Assembly (NCBI GenBank): GCA_037974335.1
Contig: CM075760.1
Location: 41,043,603-41,107,602, forward strand
Source: Prionace glauca
Taxonomy: Eukaryota; Chordata; Chondrichthyes; Carcharhiniformes; Carcharhinidae
Length of the DNA stretch: 64,000 bases
Reading direction: 5' to 3'
In this document: one piece after another, positions 10,290-20,559 of the stretch
Numbering within the stretch: position 1 is the stretch's first letter
Layout: the number at the start of each line of letters is the position of its first letter
Notes under the pieces: generated by a model
Databases searched by the model: none
What the model saw: the letters and a program-made list of their open reading frames with translations, nothing else
What the model was told of the DNA's origin: nothing
Position numbers and translations under genes: made by a program

Positions 10290-11683
10290 TTTACTCACTT
10301 CATAGTCTCGCTGTGTTTTACATTTAATAAAGAATTCATCAATCCACGCTGTGTCTGCTTGATCGAACCATTCTTTTCCAAGTGCCCTGCTATTTCTTCA
10401 TTAATGATCGATTCCAGCATATTCCCAACCACAGATGTTAAGCTAACTGCCCTGTAGTTACCTGCCTTTGGTTGACCTCCTGTTTTAAACAGTGGCGTTA
10501 CATTAGCTGTTTTCCAATCAGCACTTCCACAGAGTCCAGCAAATTTTGATAAAATACAACGAATGTATTTGCTATTACTTCTGCCATTTCTTTTTGTACC
10601 CCGGGATGCATTCCATCCGGACCAGGGGACTTGTCTACCTTTAGTCCCATTACTCTACCCAGCACTGCTATTTTAGTAATATTGATCATTTCAACGTCCT
10701 CACCCCCATGTCCATCGATTATTGGTGTGCTATTTGTATCCTCCACTTCGAAGACCGATACAACAAACTTGTTTAAGGGCTCGGCCATTTCCTTGTTTCC
10801 CATTATTAATCCCCCTTCTCACTTTCTAAGAGTCCAACATTTACTTTAGCCGCTTTTTTCCATTTTATATATTTGTAAATATTTTACTATCAATTTTCGT
10901 CTTTTGTGCGAGTTTACTCTCATAATCTATGTTTCCTTTTATTTTGCTTTCTTAGTAGTTCTTTGTTGTTTTTTTAAAGTTTTCCCAATCTTCTAGTTCC
11001 CCAGTAATTGTGGACACTCTGTATTCATTGGTTTTTAATTTGATATTCTCCTTTATTTCCTTAGTTATCCATGGCTGGTTATCCCTTTTCTTCCATTCCT
11101 TCTTCTTTCACTGGAATATATTTTTGCTGAGTACTGAGTAAAATTTCCTTAAAAATCCCCTACTGTTCCGCAACTGTCCCATCAATTAATCCGTGTTCCC
11201 TGTCTACATTAGCCAACTCCGCCCTTATCATAATGTATCCCCCTTGTTCAAGTAGAGGACACTAGTTTGGAATATAGCTTTCTCACCCTCCATCTGTATG
11301 AGAAATACAATCATATTGTGATCACTCCTTCCAAGAGGATCCCTAACAAGGAGATCATTAATTTTACCTCATTACACAAGACCAGATCCAAGATAGCTTA
11401 CTCCCTTGTAAGTTTTGTAACATACTGTTTGAGGAAACTATCTTGACAGCATTCTAAGAACTCATCCTCAAGTGCACGGCATCCAGCTTGAGTTGACCAA
11501 TCAATATGGAGGTTAAAATCCCCTATGATTATTGTTGGTCATTTTTACATGCATCTGTTATTTGCTTGTTCATAGCCCGCCCCACCTCGAAGTTATTAAT
11601 TGGGGGCCTATAGACTACACCCATCAGTGACATTTTTCCCTTTACTATTCTTTATCTCCATCGACATTGATTCCACATTTTGG
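10290..11683 (-). mobile_element. CR1-type LINE, endonuclease to early reverse transcriptase
   Basis: Minus strand. An endonuclease block encodes GDFNLHIDW (around 11540), followed by an LDLVLCNEV block. Further on, VDKSPGPDGMHP-QKE marks the start of the reverse transcriptase (10498-10803 is open), then an AVSLTSVV-N-LE block. The copy stops in mid reverse transcriptase and lacks a 3' end, which is unusual for a target-primed insertion and points to later deletion or rearrangement. Several frame breaks. Confidence 0.8.
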
Positions 11684-12345
11684 AACAACCAGAACTGTAC
11701 GCAATACTCTAAGTGCGGCCACACCAAAGTTTTGTACAGTTGCAAAATGACCTCACGGCTCCGACATTCAATCCCAATAGAAGCTATCACACCGTATGCC
11801 TTCTTAACAACCTTATCAACCTGGGTGCCAACTTTCAGGGATCTATGCACATGTGCACCGAGATCTCTCTGCTCGTCAACACTGCCAAGAGTCCTTCCAT
11901 TAGCCCTATATTGTGTACTCGTATTACTCTTACCAAAGTGAATCACCTCACACTTTACCGCATTAAACTCCACGTGCCACCTCTCAGCCAAGCTCTGCAG
12001 CTTATCTATGTCCCTCTGCAAACTGTAACATCCATACTCACTATCTACATCTCCTCCGGCTTTGTTGTCATCAGCAAATTTACGAATCCATCATTCTACA
12101 CCCTCATCTCGATCATTTATAAAAGTGACAAACAGCAGTGGCCCCAAAACAGATCCTTGAGGTACATCATTTGTAAATGAACTCCAGATTGAATATTTCT
12201 CTTCAACCACCACCCTCTGTCTTCTATCAGCCAGCCAATTCCTGATCCAAACTGCTAAATCACCCTCAATTCCATGCATCTACATTTTCTGCAATAGCCT
12301 ACATGGGAACCTTATCAAACGCTTTGCTAAAATCCATATACACCA
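11684..12345 (-). mobile_element. CR1-type LINE, reverse transcriptase core fragment
   Basis: Minus strand. 12091-12279 encodes RNWLADRRQRVVVEE and DVPQGSVLGPLLFV, the conserved reverse transcriptase motif. 11608-12021 encodes the thumb region (KCEVIHFGKSN, LGAHVHRSLKV, LEYCVQFW). The coding order means this piece precedes the endonuclease piece at 10290-11683 on the minus strand, so they are two separate LINE fragments abutting. Confidence 0.85.
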
Positions 12346-12454
12346 CGTGTGTCACAAGTACATAAAATAGTTCTTGCCCTCTTCTTTTCCTTCACTCTGT
12401 AGCTGCTTGTAAACCATTAAATCTCTAACCTCTTCCATTATGGATAAAACGTCA

Positions 12455-12565
12455 GCGACCTAAAACATTCACTGTTTCCCTCTCCAAAGAGGATATTTGA
12501 TCTGTTGAGTTTTTCAAACACTTTCTGTTTTGAATTGGGATTTGCAGTAACTTCAGTATTATTTT
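12455..12565 (+). repeat. Fragment of the CCAGCATTTTCTG-type interspersed repeat
   Basis: Resembles 42063-42180 (a GATCTGTTGAGTTTTTCAA phrase, then ACTTTCTGTTTTGAATTGGG). A diverged short copy. Confidence 0.45.
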
Positions 12566-12876
12566 AAATCAATAGGGATTAGGTTTTTTTGGACTGAACT
12601 TTAACTGTTTAAACAGTTAAAGTGCTGAGTTTTTTTAAAATAAGATACAAAGGTGTGTCATCCCGTTTAACATGAAACGAAACAAAATGAGGATTTCTCA
12701 TTTCAAAAGATGTTTTTAATTCAGTATATATTTTGCATGGGGTCCGCCTACGGGTGCCATTCACTCAGTCATCTGTGCCAATTTATACAAGATGTGGGAC
12801 GGCGACAGTCCACATAGCAACGAGTCACACCGTGGAAACGACAGTACTCTGATCTATGATACTAGGCCTTTCTCCC

Positions 12877-12877
<1 letters not shown>

Positions 12878-12959
<82 letters not shown>
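12878..12959. repeat. (CA)n microsatellite
   Basis: Forty-one uninterrupted CA dinucleotides. The flanks up to the GPCR first exon at 13922 contain nothing else I recognise. Confidence 0.98.
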
Positions 12960-12963
<4 letters not shown>

Positions 12964-13921
12964 TCAAACATTGCCTGTCTCCAGTCGAATGGTTATTGAT
13001 GTGTGACACCAACTGTTCCTTTATTTCAAAGAAGAGTTAAAGAGTAACTTTCATCAAGCTTACTCCTTCAAACATGATTTACACATCTTCTCGATAATAA
13101 AACTTTAGATGACAGAGGTTTATGTGAGAAAATAAACAAATGAAATGCAGGATTGCAATTATTTGTCCCCAAAATAATAAAGTCCAATGTGAATTCCGTA
13201 GCTAAAATGTGTTTCACTTGCTGTCTGTAGATCGGAAAACAGGTTCATTGTATCACTTCTTAAGGGAAATATAGCATATTAACCTCCGTTATCATTGGTC
13301 ATTTCTGTGAAATCCATCCTGTGCTCGCTGAATGTGAGAGCAGGAGGATAAGATGTGCAAAACGGTCAAAGTGACTTCAGGTGTTTCCGATGTACATCTA
13401 ATAAAAAGAATTAGGGAGTAGGAACGCAGTTTGATGATCAAACATGATCAAAATGAAGGGCAGAGTAGACTCGGAAATACTGAATGTCCTACTCATACTT
13501 CTAATTTCTGTTTCCAAAACCCTCAGAAGGAAATAACTATTCTGATATCCGTGAGCAAAATGAAATTGGGCAGAAATGAGAAGAGATGGTCTTTGAATTT
13601 GAGATTGGAACCCAGATCAATATCTCCCCTCACCTGCTGTTGTTGATATAGACACGAAGGCAATGTTTGTGGGAGGTGAAGGTAACCATGGAATGAGCAA
13701 GCAGCAGTTTGGTTAGGTATACAATGGGATCATCCTCCTTGCCAATGATGCAATATAGAGATACCAAACAGTGAGTGAATCTGTTTGTTCACTGGTCTGT
13801 AACTAAGGTGCTATTTCTAACTTAATTATTCCTCTGGAGACGCTCACTCAGAATAAATGTGGGACACAACGAAACCACTGCAGAGCGCAGCTCTCAGCTT
13901 CATTTCACTTTCTGGGAGAGG

Positions 13922-13991
13922 ATGCATGGACCAGCGAAAGGTCTCTTCTTCGCCATTTCTTATCCCATTCTCGCCGCCGTTGGTGTTCCTG
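13922..13991 (+). CDS. GPR139-like GPCR, exon 1
   Basis: The exon encodes MHGPAKGLFFAISYPILAAV plus GVP and one base of the next codon, then a GTAGGT splice donor. It supplies the short N-terminus and the first turns of TM1. The phase (one base) matches the two-base start of exon 2 at 14551, giving an ANLVTIVIL junction, the TM1 motif with the conserved Asn. No in-frame stop lies just upstream, but this is the only ATG giving a sensible start. Exon structure and wording agree with GPR139-like receptors annotated in sharks (recalled, not searched). Confidence 0.85.
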
Positions 13992-14550
13992 GTAGGTGAA
14001 AGATCCCAAATTATTCTCATGACGTGAAATGTATGGCGTTGCATAAACATGAACCTTTTTATTGTTGAACATTTGGTTTTATCAGGGGCATTAAAGTCCA
14101 CACTCGGAGATACGGTGTGATCTCAGACAGTTGTAGCATGTTACAATATTCTGGAAAGGCGAAATGTTGGAGGGATTGACAATCCGAAGAACGAGATTAT
14201 AAAAAGCGAGACGCTGCCTGAATGGGGGCTGATAGGGCTGATGGAGGGATGGGATTAGTACGATGAAGAATAGTGACAGTAAATTTTCAGAGAATCTGAA
14301 ATTTGATAGTTATCTCAGGGGATCACCTCAGTGACCAGAGCGCGGAATTAAAATTTGGACTGATTCCCCCTAACTTAAAAAACATTAATCCAGTTTTGAA
14401 TGTCGTGTCATTGCCAAGACTTTACAATCACTGGAGCCTGAAGTTTGCAAAGTGAAGGATGGGGTCGTATTCAGTAACTGATTGGAGAGCGCAGCGGCTG
14501 GTGTTTACATCCCTCTCAGTAACACCTCTCTCTGCCTCTTTCTATTTCAG

Positions 14551-15440
14551 CCAACTTGGTGACGATCGTAATCTTATCCCGAGGACGGTGCGGACTGTCA
14601 GGGTGCATCACCTACTACCTGATCGCGATAGCGTTGGCTGATTTCCTTGTCATCATCATTGCCGTCATCCTCAACCGGATTGGCCGCATTTACTTTCAGA
14701 ACAGCGTCCTGTCTACTACTCCCGCATGTACACTCACCAATCTGCTGGTCTATTTTACCCGGGATGCATCTGTCTGGTTGACAGTAGCTTTTACCATCGA
14801 CCGTTTTGTGGCCATCTGCTGCCAGAGCCTGAAGACCAGGTACTGCACCGAGAAAACAGCATTGCTGGTTATAGGAATAGTCTGTGTCCTGAGCTGTGTC
14901 AGGAATGTCCCTTTCTATTTCACTTTCCAGCCCTTGTACATCCTGGACGGGGTGCCCTGGTTCTGTGTTTTTAAGCCCAGTTATTACACGCTGTTCGCCT
15001 GGCAGGCATTTGACTGGTTGGATAACATCTTAACCCCATTTCTCCCGTTCCTCCTCATCCTGCTTCTTAATGCTCAAACCGTAAAACACATATTAGTGGC
15101 CAGCAGAGCTCGCAGGAGACTGCGGGACACGGAGGGTCACGGGGACCCAGAGATGGCCAACCGCAAGAGGTCCATCATCCTGCTGTTCGCCATCGCCCTC
15201 AGCTTCCTCCTCCTCTGGGTCACCTATCTCATATACACCCTCTATGTGTGGATTACAGGTGAGGGCTATCGCACCAGCCTGGATTTCAAAGACCCACGGT
15301 ACATATTTCAGGAAACAGCAAACATGCTCCAGCTAGTCAGTTCCTGCAACAACGTCATCATCTACGCAGTCGCTCAGACCAAGTTCCGAGAGGACCTGAA
15401 GAAGGTTCTACTGAGCCCCTTCACCAAGCTCACTGGCTAA
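14551..15440 (+). CDS. GPR139-like class A GPCR, exon 2 (TM1 to C-terminus)
   Basis: A polypyrimidine tract and TTTCAG acceptor precede a 296-codon open frame to TAA; with exon 1 the protein is 319 residues. Seven hydrophobic segments follow in order: TM1 NLVTIVILSRG, TM2 IAIALADFLVIIIAV (LAD with the sodium-site Asp), TM3 SVWLTVAFTIDRFVAIC, TM4 LLVIGIVCVLSCV, TM5 ILTPFLPFLLILLLNA, TM6 IILLFAIALSFLLLWV, TM7 NMLQLVSSCNNVIIYAV. The DRY motif is DRF and the NPxxY motif is replaced by NNVIIY, as in the GPR139/GPR142-related group. Basic loop 3 (RARRRLR, NRKRS) suits G-protein coupling. GPR139 senses aromatic amino acids in mammals, but for this fish paralogue the ligand is unknown. No truncation; likely functional. 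Confidence 0.88.
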
Positions 15441-15559
15441 AACACACATCAGCACGTGTTTGGGTTTCATCAATTTAGACCAATGTGTACTCCGTCTGTC
15501 TGAAATCAGACACTATTGGGCTTTAGATACAGGACTTAGGAGATGTAAGCGCCATAATA

Positions 15560-16010
15560 CAGTTCTCACAGTTCTCACTTTTCAAGTGTTCATCTAAATG
15601 CTTCTTAAATGTGAGTGTTCTTTCCCCTGCCATACTTTCGGCTGTGAGTTCCCGATTCCCACCGCCATCTAGGTTAACGAGTTTTTTTTTTGCAAGTCCC
15701 ATTTCAATATCATGTTCCTATCCTTAGATCTATGCCCCTGGTTATTGACAAATTTACTAAGCGGAATGGTTATTCTCATCTGGATAATCTATATCCCTCA
15801 TAGTTTGGTACAAATTAGTGCGTTTCCCCTCATCCTTCTCCACATTAAGGAAAACAGCCCCAGGCTATCCAGCCTCTTTTCATCGCTGCAAACTTCACCC
15901 CAGGCTGCATCCCGTTCAATTCACTTAATATCCTTTCTAATACAACAATATCTGTATGTGTAGTGAACTGAACCCTCGAATGCGTACTGAATCGAAACTA
16001 TTCTCCTTGT
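15560..16010 (-). mobile_element. Degenerate CR1-type LINE fragment
   Basis: Minus-strand similarity to the C-terminal and 3' part of CR1 copies (segments equivalent to CCTCATCCTTCTCCA and CCCAGGCTATCCAGCCT in window orientation). Heavily decayed. Confidence 0.55.
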
Positions 16011-16414
16011 TAAAGTAGTTTGGCACCAGTATCATCCGAATGAATCTGCACATGGTTCACGAACCGTGGCATCATGGGAGTTTTATACAGCACCAGCATA
16101 ATTCCTGAGCTCGTCTCATCAATGCTTCTGGTAATAAAGGCAAGTACACCATGTGAACTCTTAACTACATCATCTGTCCTGCGCTTTGCAACGTATCACT
16201 GCCTTTCACTATCTGTGTTTGTTCTCAGCCTGTTGCCCCTGTGACATTTCCAGTTCGGAAGCAAAACCACAAATTCTCACTCCACTGATGCTGACAGAAT
16301 TGCTTTCCACCAGGAAGCAATTCAGGATTGTTTACAAAGACATTATTTGTTAATATATCGAAACCAGCCTGCAAACCTGCAAGGGGTGAACACGAATCAC
16401 TAACGCACCAAAAT

Positions 16415-17335
16415 GGTAGGGCGTTTAGGAAAATTACAAAATATCGAGATGTAGGGGTACAAGGTCAGAGCTCAATGAAAGTGGAGTTACAGGTGGAGAT
16501 GATGGTGAAGAAGGCATTCGACATGCTTCGTTTCATTGGTGTGAACATTGAATGCAGGGGTTGTACTAGACATTGGAATACTGTGTACAGCCCTGGTCAC
16601 TCTATTATAGAAAGGATATTATTAAACAAGAAAGAGTGCAGAAAAGATTTACGAATGTGCTCACGGGACTTGATGGTTTGAGTTATAAGAAGTGGTTGGA
16701 TAGATTGGTTATTTTCTGGAGCGCAGGAGGCTGAGGGGTTATCTTATAGAGGTTCATGTAATAATATGGAGCATAGTTCAGTTTAGATAGTGCATATCTT
16801 TTTCCAACTGCATTGGTGTCTAAATCTAGAGGGCATAGGTTTAACGTGAGTAGGGAAAGATTTAAAAGAGTCCAGAGGCACTTTTTTTTCGCACAAAGGA
16901 TCGTGAATGTCTGGAACAAGTTGCCAGAGCTAGTGGTACAGGCGGGTATAATTTTGTCTTAAAAAGAAACGATGTGGGTATGCCGGCGTTGGACTGGCGT
17001 AAACACGGTAAAAAGTCTGACAACACCAGGTTTTAGTCCAACCGATTTATTTGATAATATTCTCACAAGCTTTCGAGGTTACCCTCTTTGTCAAGTGAAT
17101 GGAGAGTTCTCCATTCACTTGACAAAGAGGGTAACCTCGAAAGCTTGTGAGAATATTATCAAATAAATCGGTTGGACTAAAACCTGGTGTTGTCAGACTT
17201 TTTACCGTAAAAAGAAACGCCAGCTATCGAGGAATATGAGCCAAACTCAGGCAATAGGTACCATTTTAGTTGTTTAAAAAGGGAGGCATAGATATGTCGG
17301 GCCGAATGGCCTGTTTCAATGCTGTAAAACTCTGT
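16415..17335 (+). mobile_element. CR1-type LINE 3' region carrying a foldback insertion
   Basis: Plus strand. Thumb and C-terminal reverse transcriptase wording is recognisable despite frame breaks (KVELQVEMMVKKAFDMLRFI; then GTCTGGAACAAGTTGCCAGA). The 3' UTR ends with GGGCCGAATGGCCTGTTTC. The copy is split at 16971-17208 by a foldback element flanked by a direct repeat, so the LINE is older than that insertion. Confidence 0.75.
16971..17208 (+). mobile_element. Foldback element with perfect 101-bp arms
   Basis: The element starts GATGTGGGTATGCCGGCG. From 17005 to 17105 and 17108 to 17208 it forms an inverted repeat with every base pairing and a 2-bp centre (GT). The bordering direct repeat AAAAAGAAAC (16961-16970 and 17209-17218) is a target-site duplication inside a CR1 LINE. 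No coding capacity. The head sequence recurs at 18152-18338 and 27098-27216. The mechanism of mobility is unknown to me. Confidence 0.85.
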
Positions 17336-17339
17336 GAGT

Positions 17340-18135
17340 GATTGACTCTGTTTCATCTTCCTGATTCTCCTGGATACTTATTACAGATGAGTCAGCCTCG
17401 GATTTAAATGGATGAAGGAGATATCATTATGCTGGGTTGTAAAATGCGATTGGCTGAATAACTTGTCAGGATTTATGATTGCTGTATGTTTGCTGAACTT
17501 AACTGATTTTTAAACTAACATGAGGCGGGAATGATCGATAAGAAAATCTATAATTGATCTGTTATTGATTGTACACGTTAGATTCATTGGAAAGTTCTGC
17601 GCTCTGTTCCAGAGCCACTTAACCCTTTCTGTCATCTCCCAGAAGCTGTTTGTTGTGTTTTTGTTTTAAATAAATATTACGTCTTTATACAGAGATATCT
17701 GCCTCGTGAGTTTATATTCTCTGTAGTTAAAGACAGTATTGGTCACCTCAAATTATCCCATAACACTAGCCATAATTTGGAAATGTGTAATTTATTATGT
17801 TCTTATGTGAAATCCGCCTCGATCTCTTGGTTGAACCTGATGGTTTGCACCTCTGTTCTGCCTGTGTTCTCTATCTAGCTTGTGGTATGCCTGACTTGTA
17901 AGTATTGCATCAGACGATGTATAGAGAAACTCACTCTGTTAACCCACGCTGTTGCGACTCTGATAGTGTTTTTAAGGGGCAGGGAAAGGAAACTATTTCC
18001 TCCCAAACACGAACCCCCATTGGTCGCGGATGAAGCAGAACCTTTACTGTTTAGAACTACCTGAAACTCGGTCAGTGACAGATCAGTTTATGAGTGAAAT
18101 CATCGGTGTCTCCGCCTTCTTCACTCATTCTGTCT
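17340..18135. other. Spacer without recognised gene
   Basis: Moderately AT-rich DNA downstream of the GPCR-LINE block. I see no exon, tRNA or repeat that I can name. Confidence 0.5.
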
Positions 18136-18151
18136 CTGGATTTTATCTAAG

Positions 18152-18338
18152 TAAAAAGTCTGACAACACCAGGTTTTAGTCCAACCGATTTATTTGATAA
18201 TATTCTCACAAGCTTTCGAGGGGGCAGCCTCTTCGTCAGGTGAATGGGGAGTTCTCTCCATTCTTCAACACTAAAACCTGGTGTTGTCAGACTTTTTACT
18301 GTGTTCACGCCAGTCCAACGCCGGCATACCCACATCAC
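18152..18338 (-). mobile_element. Second foldback element copy, partly deleted
   Basis: Minus orientation; same head (GATGTGGGTATGCCGGCG) and same outer arm as the 16971 copy. One arm is shortened, leaving an outer stem of about 30 bp around an unpaired middle. A 13-bp direct repeat GATTTTATCTAAG (18139-18151 and 18339-18351) brackets it, confirming insertion as a discrete unit. Confidence 0.85.
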
Positions 18339-18572
18339 GATTTTATCTAAGACAGGCAGAGATGAAGATGTATTTACACGGATTGGCCACGGCGTGGCGC
18401 AGAGACACTTTCACTGAACGGCCTTGAGTTCAACCACATCCCAGACATGACCGGGGGAACATTCCTGTCTGGGAAAAGGGGGAAACCCTATAATAGGGAA
18501 AATGGGGCGGAGGTGATGGGTTCGGAGAACAGAATGAAGCCAAGCCAGAGATGGTTAAAGTTTAATTCAATA

Positions 18573-18578
18573 TTTATT
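18573..18578 (-). terminator. Candidate poly(A) signal, membrane IgM mRNA
   Basis: AATAAA on the minus strand (TTTATT in window orientation), about 450 nt after the M2 stop codon. It is the first clean AATAAA seen downstream of M2 by eye. Confidence 0.5.
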
Positions 18579-19028
18579 TCAAAAATTCAGAGAATATTTT
18601 ACAGCAAAATTATTTTTTTAAGACACGGAAGTGAACACAGCGATCGAGCTTCACATTGAGAACAGAACACATGCACAGAGAATCCGTCAATATTTGTACA
18701 TCTGTTCCATACACCAGAAAGGGAAAACAGGACATTAATAGAATGAGGAATTAACAAAGGTGAATAAGGAATTAGAAACGTTCTTATTTATCCATGAAAT
18801 TTAAATACGGGAAAACTATTAATCACAATTAAATTTATAAGAAAAATGTGTCGTATATTTCACACTGAAAATTGAAATAAGGTCTATGATTGCTTCAGTT
18901 TCAGATTCAGAATGATAAACTGTAAGAATTTTACTGATAGAGTCACCAAGAGGAGATATTGTACATGAGCCACACAGAGATCTTGATAATCAGCTGAGGG
19001 GAATCTGCAGCGTCCAAAATTCAACCCA

Positions 19029-19037
19029 TCATTTGAT
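19029..19037 (-). CDS. IgM membrane exon M2 (coding part)
   Basis: After a pyrimidine-rich acceptor (TTTATTTTACAG) the exon reads ATC AAA TGA, coding Ile-Lys-stop. A two-residue M2 after ...VTLVK is the exact equivalent of the Val-Lys M2 of mammalian mu, giving a three-residue cytoplasmic tail (KIK). The remainder, toward 18550, would be the 3' untranslated region. Confidence 0.85.
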   Translation of the reverse strand: MK

Positions 19038-19177
19038 CTGTAAAATAAAGATACAATATTGAAGCATTTGTTTATGATGTGGGACATTAATGTTAGAGTT
19101 TTTAATCAGTGAAACATTGAGAGATTTTTCAAATCCATTCTGCCAGTGTGAAATGTGAGTGAGTTGAATCATCTCAC

Positions 19178-19305
19178 CTTCACCAGAGTGACGGCAGTGC
19201 TGTAGAAAATGCTCAGGAAGAACAGGACGATGAATGTGGAAGCGGTTGTCCAGATGTTGCTGTTATCATCCTCATTGTCTTCAATCCAGATGCGGTCGGT
19301 GAGGT
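19178..19305 (-). CDS. IgM membrane exon M1
   Basis: The acceptor CCCCTAG precedes a 128-nt exon ending AAG before GTGAGA. It encodes [17 protein letters not shown], an acidic extracellular linker, followed by a transmembrane segment [20 protein letters not shown] and AVTLVK. The polar-rich helix with FYST is the signature by which membrane IgM associates with the Ig-alpha/beta (CD79) signalling pair. It joins by phase 1 to the GGTAAA donor inside CH4 and by phase 0 to M2. Confidence 0.95.
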
Positions 19306-19717
19306 CTAGGGGCGGAGACCAGAAATTGAAATTAAATTACTTTATTTATCCAGGGATTTTTTTTCTTTTCCCTGTTCTCCTTCATAAACTGTTAATGTAT
19401 TCTCTGTATATTTTTCAATGTCTATCTACTCTTACATTCAGGACACTCAGTACCGATCTCCGTACCAATGTTCACACTTGATCGTTATGTACATTCCTTG
19501 GACAGTCCATGCCAGAAAGCACTGAAGATGTTTTCTTGAGTATCAGTTCATTTTTGATCAATTTGGCACTATCCCTCATTGAAGAATATTATGACTGATA
19601 TGGAGGAACGTTCACTGATCAATGATTGTTTCCAAAGATGGTGACTGACATGTAAACTGTGATTGTTGCTGTTTAAGAGCCGGGATGTAATTTCTGATCT
19701 CTTTTTTATGGTTGGAA

Positions 19718-20523
19718 TTGTGAGGTGGTCCACTTTGGTAGGAAGAATGGTAGGAAGGACTATTACTTACGGGGCGAAAAACTGCAGCAGGCAACGGTGC
19801 AGAGGGACCTTGTGCATGAGTCGCAAAAACCCAGCTTGCAGGTGCAGCAGGTGGTCAGGAAGGCGAATGGGATGCTGGCCTTCATAGCGAGGGGGATTGA
19901 ATATAAAAGTAGGGAGGTCTTGCTGCAACTGTATAGGGCATTGGTGAGGCCGCAGCTGGAGTACTGTGTGCAGTTTTGGGCGCCGCACCTGCGTAAAGAT
20001 GTTTTGGCCTTGGAGGGAGTGCAGAGAAGGTTTACTAGGCTGATACCGGAGTTGAGGGGGTTGAGCTATGAGGAGAGGCTGAATAAACTAGGCTTGTACT
20101 CGTTAGAGTTTAGAAGAATGAGGGGAGATCTCACTGAGACGTATAAGATGATGAATGGGATGGATAGGATAGAGGTGGAGAGACTCTTCCCGCTCAAAAA
20201 AGACAGTAGGACTAGGGGGCACAGCCTCAAGATAAAAGGGGGGCGGTTTAGAACGGAGTTGAGGAGGAACTTCTTCACTCAAAGGGTGGTGAATCTCTGG
20301 AATTCTCTGCCCGTTGAAGTGGTGGAGGCTGCCTCGCTAAATATTTTTAAGAAGCGCGTTGATGGTTTTTTGATAAGAGAGGGGATTAAGGGTTATGGGG
20401 AGAGGGCGAGAAGGTGGAACTGAGCCACGACAGATCAGCCATGATCTTATTGAATGGCGGGGCAGGCTCGAAGGGCTAGATGGCCCACTCCTGCTGCTAT
20501 TTCTTATGTTCTTATGTTGTTAT
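19718..20523 (+). mobile_element. CR1-type LINE, intact 3' part of ORF2 plus 3' UTR
   Basis: A 232-codon open frame (19725-20423) covers the last third of ORF2: VHFGRKNGRKD, LEYCVQFWAPHLRKD, GVQRRFTRLIPELRGLSYEE, RGHSLKIKGG, RRNFFTQRVVNLWNSLP. The 3' UTR has GATCAGCCATGATCTTATTG and ends in TTCTTATGTTCTTATGTTG. It is 5' truncated, as usual for target-primed insertion, and little decayed, so relatively young. It lies in the CH4-M1 intron, opposite to the Ig gene. Confidence 0.93.
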
Positions 20524-20559
20524 GTAAGTAGATCACTAGCTTAATTTAGTTTTTCCACG

